Shown: positions 15,093-22,330, counted from the first letter of the stretch. The stretch: 32,967 nt of DNA from Patescibacteria group bacterium (GCA_023379465.1 JAMCTM010000014.1:1-32967); one strand, 5' to 3'. The notes: generated by a model from the sequence alone, not told the origin. Numbers and translations: made by a program.

Positions 15093-15269
15093 ATTTTTTA
15101 CGGTTTAAGTTTTCTGTGTGTCTATTATTTAAAAATAGAAGAAAAGTATCTAATTTTCTTATTTCTGTTTTTATTTTTATTTTCTTCTTCTCAATTCTAT
15201 CTTCCATTTTTTATGAGTCAGATAATTCTTTCGCATTTTAACATAGGTTATCTTGTAGTTCAATCTCTT

Positions 15270-16382
15270 TTACGTCAGCCCGCCGGTAACCTTGACCCTT
15301 TCCAAAAGCTCTTTGTCCTCCAGGACTTTACCCGTTCCTTTAACAACGCTTAAAAGCGGTTCGTCCGCAACAATAACCGGTATGTGTGTCCGCTCCACAA
15401 TAAGCTGATCCAATCCCGAAAGTTTAGCCCCCCCGCCTGTCAGCAAAATGCCATGCTCCAGGATATCCGAGGTCAGTTCGGGCGGAGATTCCTCCAGCAC
15501 ATCCGAAACCCCCTCGATGATTTTAACAACAACTAACGCCAAAGCCTCCCTAATCTCGGTCTCTGTAACCCTTAGGCTTCTGGGCAGGCCTGTCTCCACA
15601 TCCCTGCCCCGCACAATCGCCATCCTCTCGGCCTTAGAACTATTCTCTTCATCTGTTTTTGATTTCTCTTCGTTTGTTTTTAACCCTTTACTCTTTGCTT
15701 TTTTATACGCGCTTCCTATCTTAATCTTTAAATCTTCGGCGCTTGTTTCCCCGATTATTAAACCATGCCGAAGCCTTAGATAATGAATAATTGATTTATC
15801 CATCTCGTCTCCCGCAACCTTTAAAGACTTGCTAACCACAATCCCACCCAAGGAGATAACCGCGATCTCGGTTGTTCCCCCGCCAACATCAATAATCATC
15901 ATGCCGGTTGGCTGAAAAACCGAAACCCCTTCTCCAATCGCGGCGGCCATTGGCTCTTCGATAAGATACGATGTCCTTGCCCCGGCAGACAAAGCGGCCT
16001 CCCAAACCGCTCTGCGCTCAACCTCGGTAACGGAGGAAGGTATGCCTATCACCACCCTTGGCCTTGCCCACAAGGACAATAATTTCCCGGAAATCTCATG
16101 CACCTTTTGAATATAATAGGCAATCATGGATGCTGTCGCGTCAAAATCCGCTATTACTCCGTTTCTTAAGGGACGGATTGTAACAAGGGAGGAAGGGGTT
16201 TTACCCAGCATCTTCTTTGCCTCCGATCCTATGGCGATCAGCTTTTTATCCCTCTTATGCATCGTAACAATCGAAGGTTCCCTTATCACAATGCCCTTGC
16301 CCCTTATCCAAACCAGGGTGTTGGCCGTGCCGAGATCTATGCCAATGTCATGGGAAAAAAGAGAGAAGAATTTATCAAGCAT
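15270..16382 (-). CDS. mreB: Rod-shape-determining actin homologue MreB
   Basis: MreB polymerises under the membrane and directs lateral wall synthesis. The 370-residue protein shows the N-terminal amphipathic 'MLDKFFSLFS', phosphate 1 'DIGIDLGTANT' (12-22), 'EEPMAAAIGEG', phosphate 2 'IIDVGGGTTEIAV' and 'ILLTGGGAKLSG'. I chose the ATG at 16382 over an upstream in-frame TTG because the protein then begins as MreB usually does. Between 'IKIGSAY' and 'GRDVETGLP', a loop of variable length in the family is enlarged to a Lys/Glu/Ser-rich stretch (about 220-250) encoded by near-duplicate units. It is oriented toward mreC, which is 4.35 kb downstream. Confidence 0.97.
   Translation of the reverse strand: MLDKFFSLFSHDIGIDLGTANTLVWIRGKGIVIREPSIVTMHKRDKKLIAIGSEAKKMLGKTPSSLVTIRPLRNGVIADFDATASMIAYYIQKVHEISGKLLSLWARPRVVIGIPSSVTEVERRAVWEAALSAGARTSYLIEEPMAAAIGEGVSVFQPTGMMIIDVGGGTTEIAVISLGGIVVSKSLKVAGDEMDKSIIHYLRLRHGLIIGETSAEDLKIKIGSAYKKAKSKGLKTNEEKSKTDEENSSKAERMAIVRGRDVETGLPRSLRVTETEIREALALVVVKIIEGVSDVLEESPPELTSDILEHGILLTGGGAKLSGLDQLIVERTHIPVIVADEPLLSVVKGTGKVLEDKELLERVKVTGGLT
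15643..15705. repeat. Near-tandem units in the variable loop of mreB
   Basis: On the coding (minus) strand, AAAACAAACGAAGAGAAATC is followed by AAAAACAGATGAAGAGAATA, two similar 20-21-nt units. They encode KTNEEKS-KTDEENS in a loop away from the nucleotide site. Confidence 0.6.
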
Positions 16383-16409
16383 AGTAACCAATACCGCAGT
16401 ATTCTAATT

Positions 16410-16438
16410 ATTCTAGCATCTTGCCCGCGCTTTGCCAA
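16410..16438 (-). promoter_or_regulatory. mreB promoter
   Basis: On the minus strand, TTGGCA (16433-16438), a 17-bp spacer and TAGAAT (16410-16415). The expected start of transcription near 16403 gives a leader of about 20 nt before the mreB ATG. A second TAGAAT lies at 16401-16406. Confidence 0.65.
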
Positions 16439-16449
16439 TATGCTAGGAT
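16421..16449 (+). promoter_or_regulatory. Candidate promoter of the Wzy-TPR gene
   Basis: TTGCCC (16421-16426), a 17-bp spacer and TAGGAT (16444-16449) preceded by TGC (extended -10). It overlaps the mreB promoter on the other strand. The leader to the ATG at 16568 would contain the inverted-repeat element at 16470-16554. Confidence 0.4.
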
Positions 16450-16469
16450 TAAAAATACTTAAGCCAAAA

Positions 16470-16554
16470 GAGCGAGTGAATAATTTTTTTGAGGATGAAT
16501 GTTTGACCCGCCGCAGGCGGGGAGTTACACCCGCAAAAAAAATTGTTCACGAGC
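16470..16554 (-). repeat. Dispersed 85-bp inverted-repeat element, copy 1
   Basis: The ends are GAGCGAGTGAATAATTTTTT (16470-16489) and AAAAAAATTGTTCACGAGC (16536-16554), imperfect inverted repeats around GTGAAYAA. The middle holds a perfect hairpin CCCGCC-GCA-GGCGGG (16507-16521). In the opposite orientation it has the same ends and nearly the same length as 23859-23946. Confidence 0.6.
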
Positions 16555-16567
16555 AAAAAAGCAAAAT

Positions 16568-18970
16568 ATGCTAAAAATATGTAATAAGATCATAGAATAC
16601 TCCTTTTATATCCTTTTCCTCTTTGTGCCCTTAGCTTTCGCGAGCATGACTTCCGAGCTTTTTGAGTTTAACAAGATGTGGCTTACTTTTATTCTGACAA
16701 TTATCATAACCGGGGCATGGCTGTCTAAAATGGTTATACGCAAAAGGCTGATACTTCAAAGAACGCCTCTTGATATTCCAATTCTTCTTTTTCTGGCTTC
16801 TCAGATAATCTCCACTTTTCATTCGCTTGACACCCATGTCTCTTTGTGGGGCTATTATTCAAGATTTAACGGCGGACTTCTGTCAATTATAAGCTATATA
16901 CTTCTCTACTACGCGTTTGTCAGTAATTTTGCCTATGAAGGGACAGGCCAAGCAACCACCGGCGCGGTGCGGATTATTCCGATGGCTAAGCGGCTTCTTA
17001 AAATAAGCCTTATCTCAGGGTTAATCGTTGCCCTCTGGGGACTTCCCTCCCATTTTGGCTACGACCCCACCTGTCTTCTCTTTAGGGGAACCTTTGATGT
17101 GTCATGCTGGACAAGCGCTTTCCAGCCAAAGATCCGTATCTTCTCAACATTGGGCCAGCCCGACTGGCTGGCCGCCTACTTGGCGATTTTAATTCCGATC
17201 TCGATCATCTTATTTATCCAGAAAACTCAGACAGATCAGCAAATCGGAAAACCAGACTCTCCGAAAAACCGGAATTCCGGCGCTCTGATTATTCCGATTC
17301 TCCGAGTTTTCCGAAATCCAATTTCTATTTTCTATCTTCTGCTGTCATTTCTTTTCTATCTCGATCTTATCTTTACCGGCTCAAAATCAGGCTTTCTGGG
17401 CTTCTGGACTTCGATAATCGTCTTTGCCGTCTATCTGCTTTTTGTTTATGGCAAAAAACGGATCCGAAGCTCCATCCTGGCAGTTTTAATCATCTTAGCC
17501 GGTTTATCTATTGTTACTTTTATCGCCGGCCAGCCGTTTCCGAATCTTAATAAGTTCACCCTTTCCGGCATAGCGGCCCGTCTTTCCGAAAAACCAACCG
17601 CCGCGAGCCAGCAGCCGGCGGCTGTCCACTCCGGGGAGCTGGGCGGAACCGATTCGGGCAAGATACGCCTTATCGTTTGGAAAGGCGCCTTAGATATCTG
17701 GCGCCACAACCCAATCTTTGGCACCGGGGTCGAAACCTTTGCCTTTGCCTATTACCAATATAAACCTAAGGCGCATAACCTCACGTCCGAATGGGATTTT
17801 CTATACAATAAGGCTCATAACGAATACCTTAATTATCTGGCAACGACAGGCGCTTTTGGGCTGGGAACATATTTGTTAATGATAGGCTGGTTCTTGTTTA
17901 TCAGCCTTTCTCCTGCCGCGCCGAACCTGTTCGCCTCCCTGAGAAGCGGGTTGAAAAATCTAAGCCAAACAGGATCCCGAAACAAGCTGGGGATAACAGA
18001 AAATACCGGGATAACAGAGAATAACATTTTGGGCTTTTCTCTTATAGCCTCCTATATCTCGATCCTTACCACAAACTTCTTCGGTTTCTCGGTTGTCATC
18101 ACCAACATTTATTTATTTATGATTCCCGGTTTTGTCTTTGTACTTCTTGGTATTCTCCCCGGCCACGGATCCGGCAGCGGATTACCGCATCGGGAAAGAG
18201 AGGGGCAAAAAAATCCAGCCCCTAAAAAACCCGGCCAAAACACTTCTCTTCTCCAAGAGTTTTTAATTCTAATTATCGCGGCTGTGGGGCTCTATTTTAT
18301 CTGGTCTCTTGCTGTATTCTGGGTAGCGGACACAAACTATGCCATGGGGTATAACCTGGACCATGCCAATGAGTACCAAAGAGCCTATCCTTTACTGCGG
18401 ACTGCTGTCTCCCAAAGGCCGGGTGAGCCTGTTTTTCAAGACGAGCTTTCCCAAAACGAAGCAACCCTTGCCCTATTATCGGCCGAAAACAAACAGGCAA
18501 CCCAGGCCGCGCTCCTTGCCAAATCCGCCATCGAGGCAAGCAGCAATGTTATTAAAAAGCATCCTAATGATGTGGTGTTTTGGAAAAACAGAACCCGGGT
18601 TTTTTACATTCTAAGCCGGCTTAATCCCGCCTATCTTGCAACCGCTCTCGAGAGTCTAAAAAAGGCCTACGCCCTTGCCCCAACCGATGTTAAGGTGTCT
18701 TATGATCTTGGGGTTTTATACGGCCAGGAAGGAAATGACAAAAAGGCTGTCGCGTTTCTCGAACATACTATTTATATAAAGCCTGATTATACCAATGCCT
18801 ATTACGCCCTGGGTCTTTTTTATCACGACATGGCGCTTGATAAAAAAGGCAGGGTGGTAAACAGAGCTCTTCAGAACAAAGCGGTTGCCCAAATGAAGAA
18901 AATTTTGACTAAGCTGGCCCCGGGCGATGTCCAGGCCGAAAAAACCCTTAGGCAGTGGCAGAATCAATAA
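16568..18970 (+). CDS. O-antigen ligase/polymerase-like membrane protein with C-terminal TPRs
   Basis: The 800-residue protein has about ten or more membrane helices over residues 1-600, including the Wzy_C/WaaL core: a large loop with 'GRDSGKIRL'-like 'GTDSGKIRLIVWKGALDIW' and 'FGTGVETFAFAYYQYKP', then 'AHNEYLNYLATTGAFGLG'. Residues about 610-800 form TPR-like helices ('DVKVSYDLGVLYGQEGNDKKAV'). Such proteins transfer or polymerise undecaprenyl-linked glycans at the outer face, so a role in cell-surface polysaccharide or glycoprotein assembly is likely. The ATG at 16568 begins just before the first helix. An upstream in-frame ATG at 16499 would translate the repeat element and is rejected. 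Two simple-repeat inserts lie in loops (17219-17300 and 17972-18027). Confidence 0.88.
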   Translation: MLKICNKIIEYSFYILFLFVPLAFASMTSELFEFNKMWLTFILTIIITGAWLSKMVIRKRLILQRTPLDIPILLFLASQIISTFHSLDTHVSLWGYYSRFNGGLLSIISYILLYYAFVSNFAYEGTGQATTGAVRIIPMAKRLLKISLISGLIVALWGLPSHFGYDPTCLLFRGTFDVSCWTSAFQPKIRIFSTLGQPDWLAAYLAILIPISIILFIQKTQTDQQIGKPDSPKNRNSGALIIPILRVFRNPISIFYLLLSFLFYLDLIFTGSKSGFLGFWTSIIVFAVYLLFVYGKKRIRSSILAVLIILAGLSIVTFIAGQPFPNLNKFTLSGIAARLSEKPTAASQQPAAVHSGELGGTDSGKIRLIVWKGALDIWRHNPIFGTGVETFAFAYYQYKPKAHNLTSEWDFLYNKAHNEYLNYLATTGAFGLGTYLLMIGWFLFISLSPAAPNLFASLRSGLKNLSQTGSRNKLGITENTGITENNILGFSLIASYISILTTNFFGFSVVITNIYLFMIPGFVFVLLGILPGHGSGSGLPHREREGQKNPAPKKPGQNTSLLQEFLILIIAAVGLYFIWSLAVFWVADTNYAMGYNLDHANEYQRAYPLLRTAVSQRPGEPVFQDELSQNEATLALLSAENKQATQAALLAKSAIEASSNVIKKHPNDVVFWKNRTRVFYILSRLNPAYLATALESLKKAYALAPTDVKVSYDLGVLYGQEGNDKKAVAFLEHTIYIKPDYTNAYYALGLFYHDMALDKKGRVVNRALQNKAVAQMKKILTKLAPGDVQAEKTLRQWQNQ
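17219..17300. repeat. CAGAAAACTCAG-type insert in the Wzy-TPR gene
   Basis: The stretch opens with CAGAAAACTCAG (17219-17230), also present in topA, and continues with repeated TCGGAAAA/TCTCCGA units and the palindrome CCGGAATTCCGG (17269-17280). It encodes a polar segment (QKTQTDQQIGKPDSPKNRNS) between membrane helices. Confidence 0.55.
17972..18027. repeat. GGGATAACAG repeat insert in the Wzy-TPR gene
   Basis: GGGATAACAGA occurs at about 17990 and again at about 18007, after GGATCCCGAAACAAGCTGGG. The layout recalls intergenic repeats of the 'GGATCCCGAAACAAG..CGGGATAACAG' kind known from several bacterial genomes. Here it is translated as GSRNKLGITENTGITENN in a loop. Confidence 0.5.
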
Positions 18971-18993
18971 TCAAGACCCCTACCTCAATTCTC

Positions 18994-19023
18994 TTGGCCT
19001 TGAAGGCTTATCAATGCTATAAT
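18994..19023 (+). promoter_or_regulatory. def promoter, probably leaderless
   Basis: TTGGCC (18994-18999), an 18-bp spacer and an extended -10 TGCTATAAT (TATAAT 19018-19023). The def ATG is 6 nt after the -10 box, so transcription probably starts at or next to the A of the ATG. Confidence 0.65.
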
Positions 19024-19029
19024 AATCCC

Positions 19030-19572
19030 ATGCTTTCTATTGTTAAGGCACCTAATCCCATCCTGTCCCAAATCGCCAAAAAGGTAAACACGATCACCCC
19101 CGAAACAAAAACCCTAATCAAAGAGATGAAAGAAACGCTTTTGCAAACGCGCGATCCGCAGGGCGTGGGCCTGGCGGCGCCCCAGGTAAACAAAGGCCTA
19201 AATCTGTTTATCGCCAAGCCAACGGACAAATCCCCTATTCTTACTTTTATTAACCCTGTCATTAAAAAAAATATCGCTCAAAAAAACCGGGGAAAACAGA
19301 AGGCATCGGGCAAACTTGAGGGCTGCTTGTCTCTGCCCTCCATCTGGGGAGAGGTACAAAGAAGCCCCCAGGTAGTCGTATCGTATCTGGATGAGCTGGG
19401 CGTTTGCCACAAACGGAAATTCTTAGGCCTTTTGGCCATCATCGTCCAACACGAAATAGATCATCTAAACGGCATACTGTTCCCAAGGCGGGTTTTGGAA
19501 CAAAAGGGCAAACTTTACAAATCCCATAAAAACCCCCAGGGCGGGGAGGAGTTCGAGGAAATAGAAATATGA
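19030..19572 (+). CDS. def: Peptide deformylase
   Basis: This 180-residue metalloenzyme removes the formyl group from nascent proteins. The three motifs are intact: 'GVGLAAPQ' (45-52), 'EGCLS' (97-101, metal ligand Cys99) and 'QHEIDHLNG' (140-148, ligands His141 and His145, catalytic Glu142). The loop between motifs 1 and 2 is lengthened by a Lys-rich stretch (about 79-95). I start at the ATG at 19030 because the protein then begins with the normal 'MLSIVKAPNPILSQIAKKV' and the promoter sits just upstream. The longer frame from 18955 would overlap the previous gene. fmt begins 9 nt downstream, the common deformylase-formyltransferase pair. Confidence 0.96.
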   Translation: MLSIVKAPNPILSQIAKKVNTITPETKTLIKEMKETLLQTRDPQGVGLAAPQVNKGLNLFIAKPTDKSPILTFINPVIKKNIAQKNRGKQKASGKLEGCLSLPSIWGEVQRSPQVVVSYLDELGVCHKRKFLGLLAIIVQHEIDHLNGILFPRRVLEQKGKLYKSHKNPQGGEEFEEIEI

Positions 19573-19581
19573 GATAATCTT

Positions 19582-20424
19582 ATGAAACTTGTTTTCTTCG
19601 GTTCGTCAAAATATGTTCTCCCTGTTATTGAAAAACTGCGTGATAATTTTGAACTAACACTTGTTGTTACGACCGAAAGACTGACTACCGATGCCATTTC
19701 CGCCTATTGCTTGAAGCACAAAATCCCCTATTTCCGCACGTCTTCTCTTTCCGATCCAAATCTTAAATCCTTAATCTTAGGTCTTAATTCCTCAATCGGC
19801 GTGGTGGCGGACTTTGGCTTGATAATCCCAAAACCTATTCTGGATATTTTTCCAAAGGGAATTTTGAACATCCACCCCTCTCTTCTGCCCAAATACCGGG
19901 GACCAACCCCTGTCCAGTCGGCGATTTTAAACGGCGACAGGGAAACAGGCGTCAGCGTTATTAAGCTCGACAAAGAGGTTGATCACGGACCAATTCTTAA
20001 CCGGCAGAAAGAGCCGATTTTTGAGGATGACACCGCCGAAAGCCTTTACCTGCGCCTCTTTACCCTCGGCGCAAAGATACTGCCTCAAACTATTAACAAG
20101 TATGTCAAAGGAGAACTTAGACTATCAGAGCAAGACCACGCCGGCGCCACCTTTACCAAACGCCTTACGCGCCAGGACGGCTATCTTAATCTCTGTTCAT
20201 TGGAAATTGAAAATTGTAAATTGAAAATTGACCGCATGATAAAGGCCTATTATCCCTGGCCCGGGGTCTGGACTAAGTTAAGAATTAAGAATAAGGAATT
20301 AAGAATCAAGTTTCTGCCGGGAGAAAAAATCCAGGTTGAGGGCGGAAAGCCAATGTCTTATAAAGATTTTATCAACGGATACCCGGAAGGAAAAGAAGTA
20401 TTGAAAAAACTAAGTCCATACTGA
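19582..20424 (+). CDS. fmt: Methionyl-tRNA formyltransferase
   Basis: This enzyme formylates initiator Met-tRNA using 10-formyl-tetrahydrofolate. The 280-residue protein has the N-terminal Rossmann fold 'MKLVFFGSSKYVLPVIEKL', catalytic Asn96 and His98 in 'LNIHPSLLPKYRGPTPVQ' and Asp134 in 'EVDHGPIL', matching Asn106, His108 and Asp144 of E. coli. The C-terminal OB-like domain is short (the family is usually about 310). It carries two simple inserts, EIENCKLKID and RIKNKELRIK, encoded by AAATTGA- and TTAAGAAT-type micro-repeats. It is the second gene of the def-fmt operon and converges on the GTP cyclohydrolase homologue. Confidence 0.95.
   Translation: MKLVFFGSSKYVLPVIEKLRDNFELTLVVTTERLTTDAISAYCLKHKIPYFRTSSLSDPNLKSLILGLNSSIGVVADFGLIIPKPILDIFPKGILNIHPSLLPKYRGPTPVQSAILNGDRETGVSVIKLDKEVDHGPILNRQKEPIFEDDTAESLYLRLFTLGAKILPQTINKYVKGELRLSEQDHAGATFTKRLTRQDGYLNLCSLEIENCKLKIDRMIKAYYPWPGVWTKLRIKNKELRIKFLPGEKIQVEGGKPMSYKDFINGYPEGKEVLKKLSPY
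20212..20310. repeat. Two AT-rich micro-repeats inside fmt
   Basis: AATTGTAAATTGAAAATTGAC (20212-20232) encodes NCKLKID and matches the mrdA repeat in sequence and frame. A second block (20275-20310) has three TTAAGAAT-like units and encodes KLRIKNKELRIK. Both lie in the C-terminal domain. Confidence 0.65.
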
Positions 20425-20466
20425 TTCCGCCTATTTCCTATCTTGGAGGCGAAAACGGTGCAAACT

Positions 20467-21330
20467 TCAACTATCTATCTTAACTCCATCCGCATTTAAG
20501 GCGGAGAAAGACGTAATATGTTCCTCTCTTATCGTATGTCCAAGATTTTTTGCTTTTGATCTTAAGTCGCTAGCGATTATTTCATTATCCGCAGTTATAT
20601 GAATTTCAACAGGAGTAACTTCTATACCTGCATTCTCTATACCTGCTATTTTAAGCGGATTATTTGTCAAGAGTCTTACCGACTTAATTCCGGTATGACT
20701 AAGCATTTCTCCCGCAATTGTAAAATCTCGAACTTCCGAAGGATAACCAGCCTCTTTATATGCTCTATCTGTATCAATTCTTTCTCCTGTTTGTGAATCT
20801 CTTTTCTGTTCTATTTTTCCGTTTTTCCAACCAAACATACCATTTAGCTGAGCCATTTTCCCCGCGATTCCGGTTCCTCTACCTTCTTGATCCAGATATA
20901 ATATAACTCCCCGGCCTTCTTCCTGAATTAACTTCATTGCTTCATGGAGTTCTTTTCTGCACTCGCAGTTAACTGCATGATAAACCTCATTTGTTCTACA
21001 GGAAGAGTGCATTCTTACAAGTAAATTTCTACCGTCTCCTAAAGACCCATCTGCGATATTTCCAAACACGAGCATTTCATGATGACTTCCATTAGTATAA
21101 TCGCCAAAGACAATATATGTCCAATCACCAAACTCTGTAGGCAATGGTGCCCTTCCAAGTTCTTCGACTATTGATTGTTTCTCTTTTTTCAGCACCCGTT
21201 TCATTTCTTGCTCTATAATCCAAGGCTCTCTCCACTCTCGCTGCCTTAAATATTGAATCTTTTCAAGTAATGATCCCCCCCCCACTTGTTCCTCTTTTAA
21301 TATTCCTTGCTGATCTATCTCATGGCTCAT
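20467..21330 (-). CDS. GTP cyclohydrolase II homologue (RibA domain) with N-terminal extension
   Basis: RibA opens the imidazole ring of GTP, the first step of riboflavin synthesis. This 287-residue protein keeps the zinc ligands with exact spacing, Cys111-x10-Cys122-x-Cys124 ('SSCRTNEVYHAVNCEC'), the GTP-binding 'LYLDQEGRGTG' (144-154), the nucleophile region 'EVRDFTIAGEML' (199-210, Arg201, with Glu where E. coli RibA has Asp) and 'RLLTNNPLKIAGI' (219-231). It differs from E. coli RibA (196 residues) by a roughly 70-residue N-terminal extension and an insertion around 165-188. No RibB domain is fused and no other rib gene is in the window. It starts 5 nt after the rpmB stop and is probably cotranscribed. 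Riboflavin, another GTP-derived metabolite, or an altered activity are all possible. Confidence 0.88.
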   Translation of the reverse strand: MSHEIDQQGILKEEQVGGGSLLEKIQYLRQREWREPWIIEQEMKRVLKKEKQSIVEELGRAPLPTEFGDWTYIVFGDYTNGSHHEMLVFGNIADGSLGDGRNLLVRMHSSCRTNEVYHAVNCECRKELHEAMKLIQEEGRGVILYLDQEGRGTGIAGKMAQLNGMFGWKNGKIEQKRDSQTGERIDTDRAYKEAGYPSEVRDFTIAGEMLSHTGIKSVRLLTNNPLKIAGIENAGIEVTPVEIHITADNEIIASDLRSKAKNLGHTIREEHITSFSALNADGVKIDS

Positions 21331-21335
21331 TTTTT

Positions 21336-21605
21336 TTATAACTGTGAATGGAACAGTTTTGAAGTTGCACCTCTAGTCCCTTTATTCTTAAAATTACTTC
21401 TAACAGTTCTTAAACACTTCGTGCAAAGCCTAACTCTTTTCATTACTCCGTTAATTGGCATTTTTGCCCAATGCAGATTAGGTTTAAATATTTTTTGAGT
21501 TACAGGTGCCTTTTTTTTCCATCTGCCGCCCGCCACCCCCGGATGATGGGTGTGGCTTCTGCCAACCATTCTTCCCTTGTCGCAAATAAAGCATTTCATC
21601 GCCAT
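21336..21605 (-). CDS. rpmB: Ribosomal protein bL28
   Basis: This 89-residue large-subunit protein has 'KCFICDKGRMVGRSHTHH', 'KPNLHW' and 'KRVRLCTKCLRTV'. The two CxxC pairs mark the zinc-binding (C+) form of bL28. It is longer than most because of an extra Gly/Lys/Trp segment before the 'FKPNL' motif. I chose the ATG at 21605 over a TTG at 21611 because AAAGGA lies about 9 nt upstream on the minus strand. Its promoter overlaps that of the divergent protease gene. The GTP cyclohydrolase homologue follows after 5 nt. Confidence 0.93.
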   Translation of the reverse strand: MAMKCFICDKGRMVGRSHTHHPGVAGGRWKKKAPVTQKIFKPNLHWAKMPINGVMKRVRLCTKCLRTVRSNFKNKGTRGATSKLFHSQL

Positions 21606-21633
21606 AGACAATTTTCCTTTTTTTCATTATACT
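21605..21633 (+). promoter_or_regulatory. Candidate promoter of the site-2 protease gene
   Basis: TAGACA (21605-21610), a 17-bp spacer and TATACT (21628-21633). The -10 box overlaps the rpmB -10 box on the other strand. The protease ATG (21655) follows an AAAGGAG ribosome binding site (21637-21643). Confidence 0.45.
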
Positions 21634-21654
21634 GGAAAAGGAGAATTTTTACAA
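21626..21654 (-). promoter_or_regulatory. rpmB promoter
   Basis: On the minus strand, TTGTAA (21649-21654), a 17-bp spacer and a perfect TATAAT (21626-21631). The -35 box ends at the base before the divergent protease start codon, so the two genes may compete for RNA polymerase. Confidence 0.55.
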
Positions 21655-22305
21655 ATGTCAGTCTCGCTTTTTATCGGTTTAGTTATTCTTGTTTACTCCG
21701 CCATCTTGCATGAAGTCGCCCACGGCTTTGTGGCGGATAAACTGGGCGACCCAACCGCCCGTCTTGCCGGAAGATTAACCCTTAACCCCAAAAACCATAT
21801 TGATCCGATGATGAGTATCGCCCTGCCCTTGCTTTTGTATTTAAACCACAGCTCCGCGGTCTTTGGCGCCGCCAAGCCGGTGCCGGTTGACTATTTTAAC
21901 CTTAAAGAAGGCAGAAAAGACATTGCCCTTGTTTCCCTGGCCGGGCCTCTGACCAATGTTTTGCTGGCAGTTGCCGCTTCTATTCTTATCCGGGTGTTTT
22001 CTGTGCCGTTTATCGAAGCGGTGATTCCTTCTTTCCTGTCTTTGATTATCTATTTTCTATTGTCCAGCATCATAACCTATAATCTCCTCCTGGCGATTTT
22101 CAATCTTATTCCAATCCCCCCTCTTGACGGCTCAAAGGTCTTTGCCCTTCTCTTGCCCGAGGAGGAGGCAAACATCTATCTTTCCATCGGCTCTGTCGGC
22201 ATGTTTATTCTCTTTTTCCTTCTCCTTTTTCCCCTCGGCGGATTTTCTCTGGGCAGCTTTATCTTTAACCTTACAGATTTTGCCCGCGGCCTTCTTATTC
22301 CCTAA
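21655..22305 (+). CDS. Site-2 protease family zinc metalloprotease (M50)
   Basis: A 216-residue intramembrane protease of the compact group without a PDZ domain. The zinc motif 'HEVAH' (19-23, catalytic Glu20) lies in the first membrane helix, and the third ligand is Asp158 in 'NLIPIPPLDG' (150-159). About five or six membrane helices are visible, with 'SLAGPLTNVLLA' (94-105) before the third. Such proteases cut membrane-bound regulators or remnant signal peptides. No substrate is obvious nearby. The ATG at 21655 is chosen for its AAAGGAG ribosome binding site 11 nt upstream. A longer frame would run into rpmB. Confidence 0.93.
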   Translation: MSVSLFIGLVILVYSAILHEVAHGFVADKLGDPTARLAGRLTLNPKNHIDPMMSIALPLLLYLNHSSAVFGAAKPVPVDYFNLKEGRKDIALVSLAGPLTNVLLAVAASILIRVFSVPFIEAVIPSFLSLIIYFLLSSIITYNLLLAIFNLIPIPPLDGSKVFALLLPEEEANIYLSIGSVGMFILFFLLLFPLGGFSLGSFIFNLTDFARGLLIP

Positions 22306-22330
22306 AACGTCTTCTGCCCGGGTCTTTCTA

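Noticed and set aside
16499..16567. Upstream ATG as start of the Wzy-TPR protein
   Set aside because: It would add 23 residues translated from the inverted-repeat element, and the membrane protein begins naturally at 16568.
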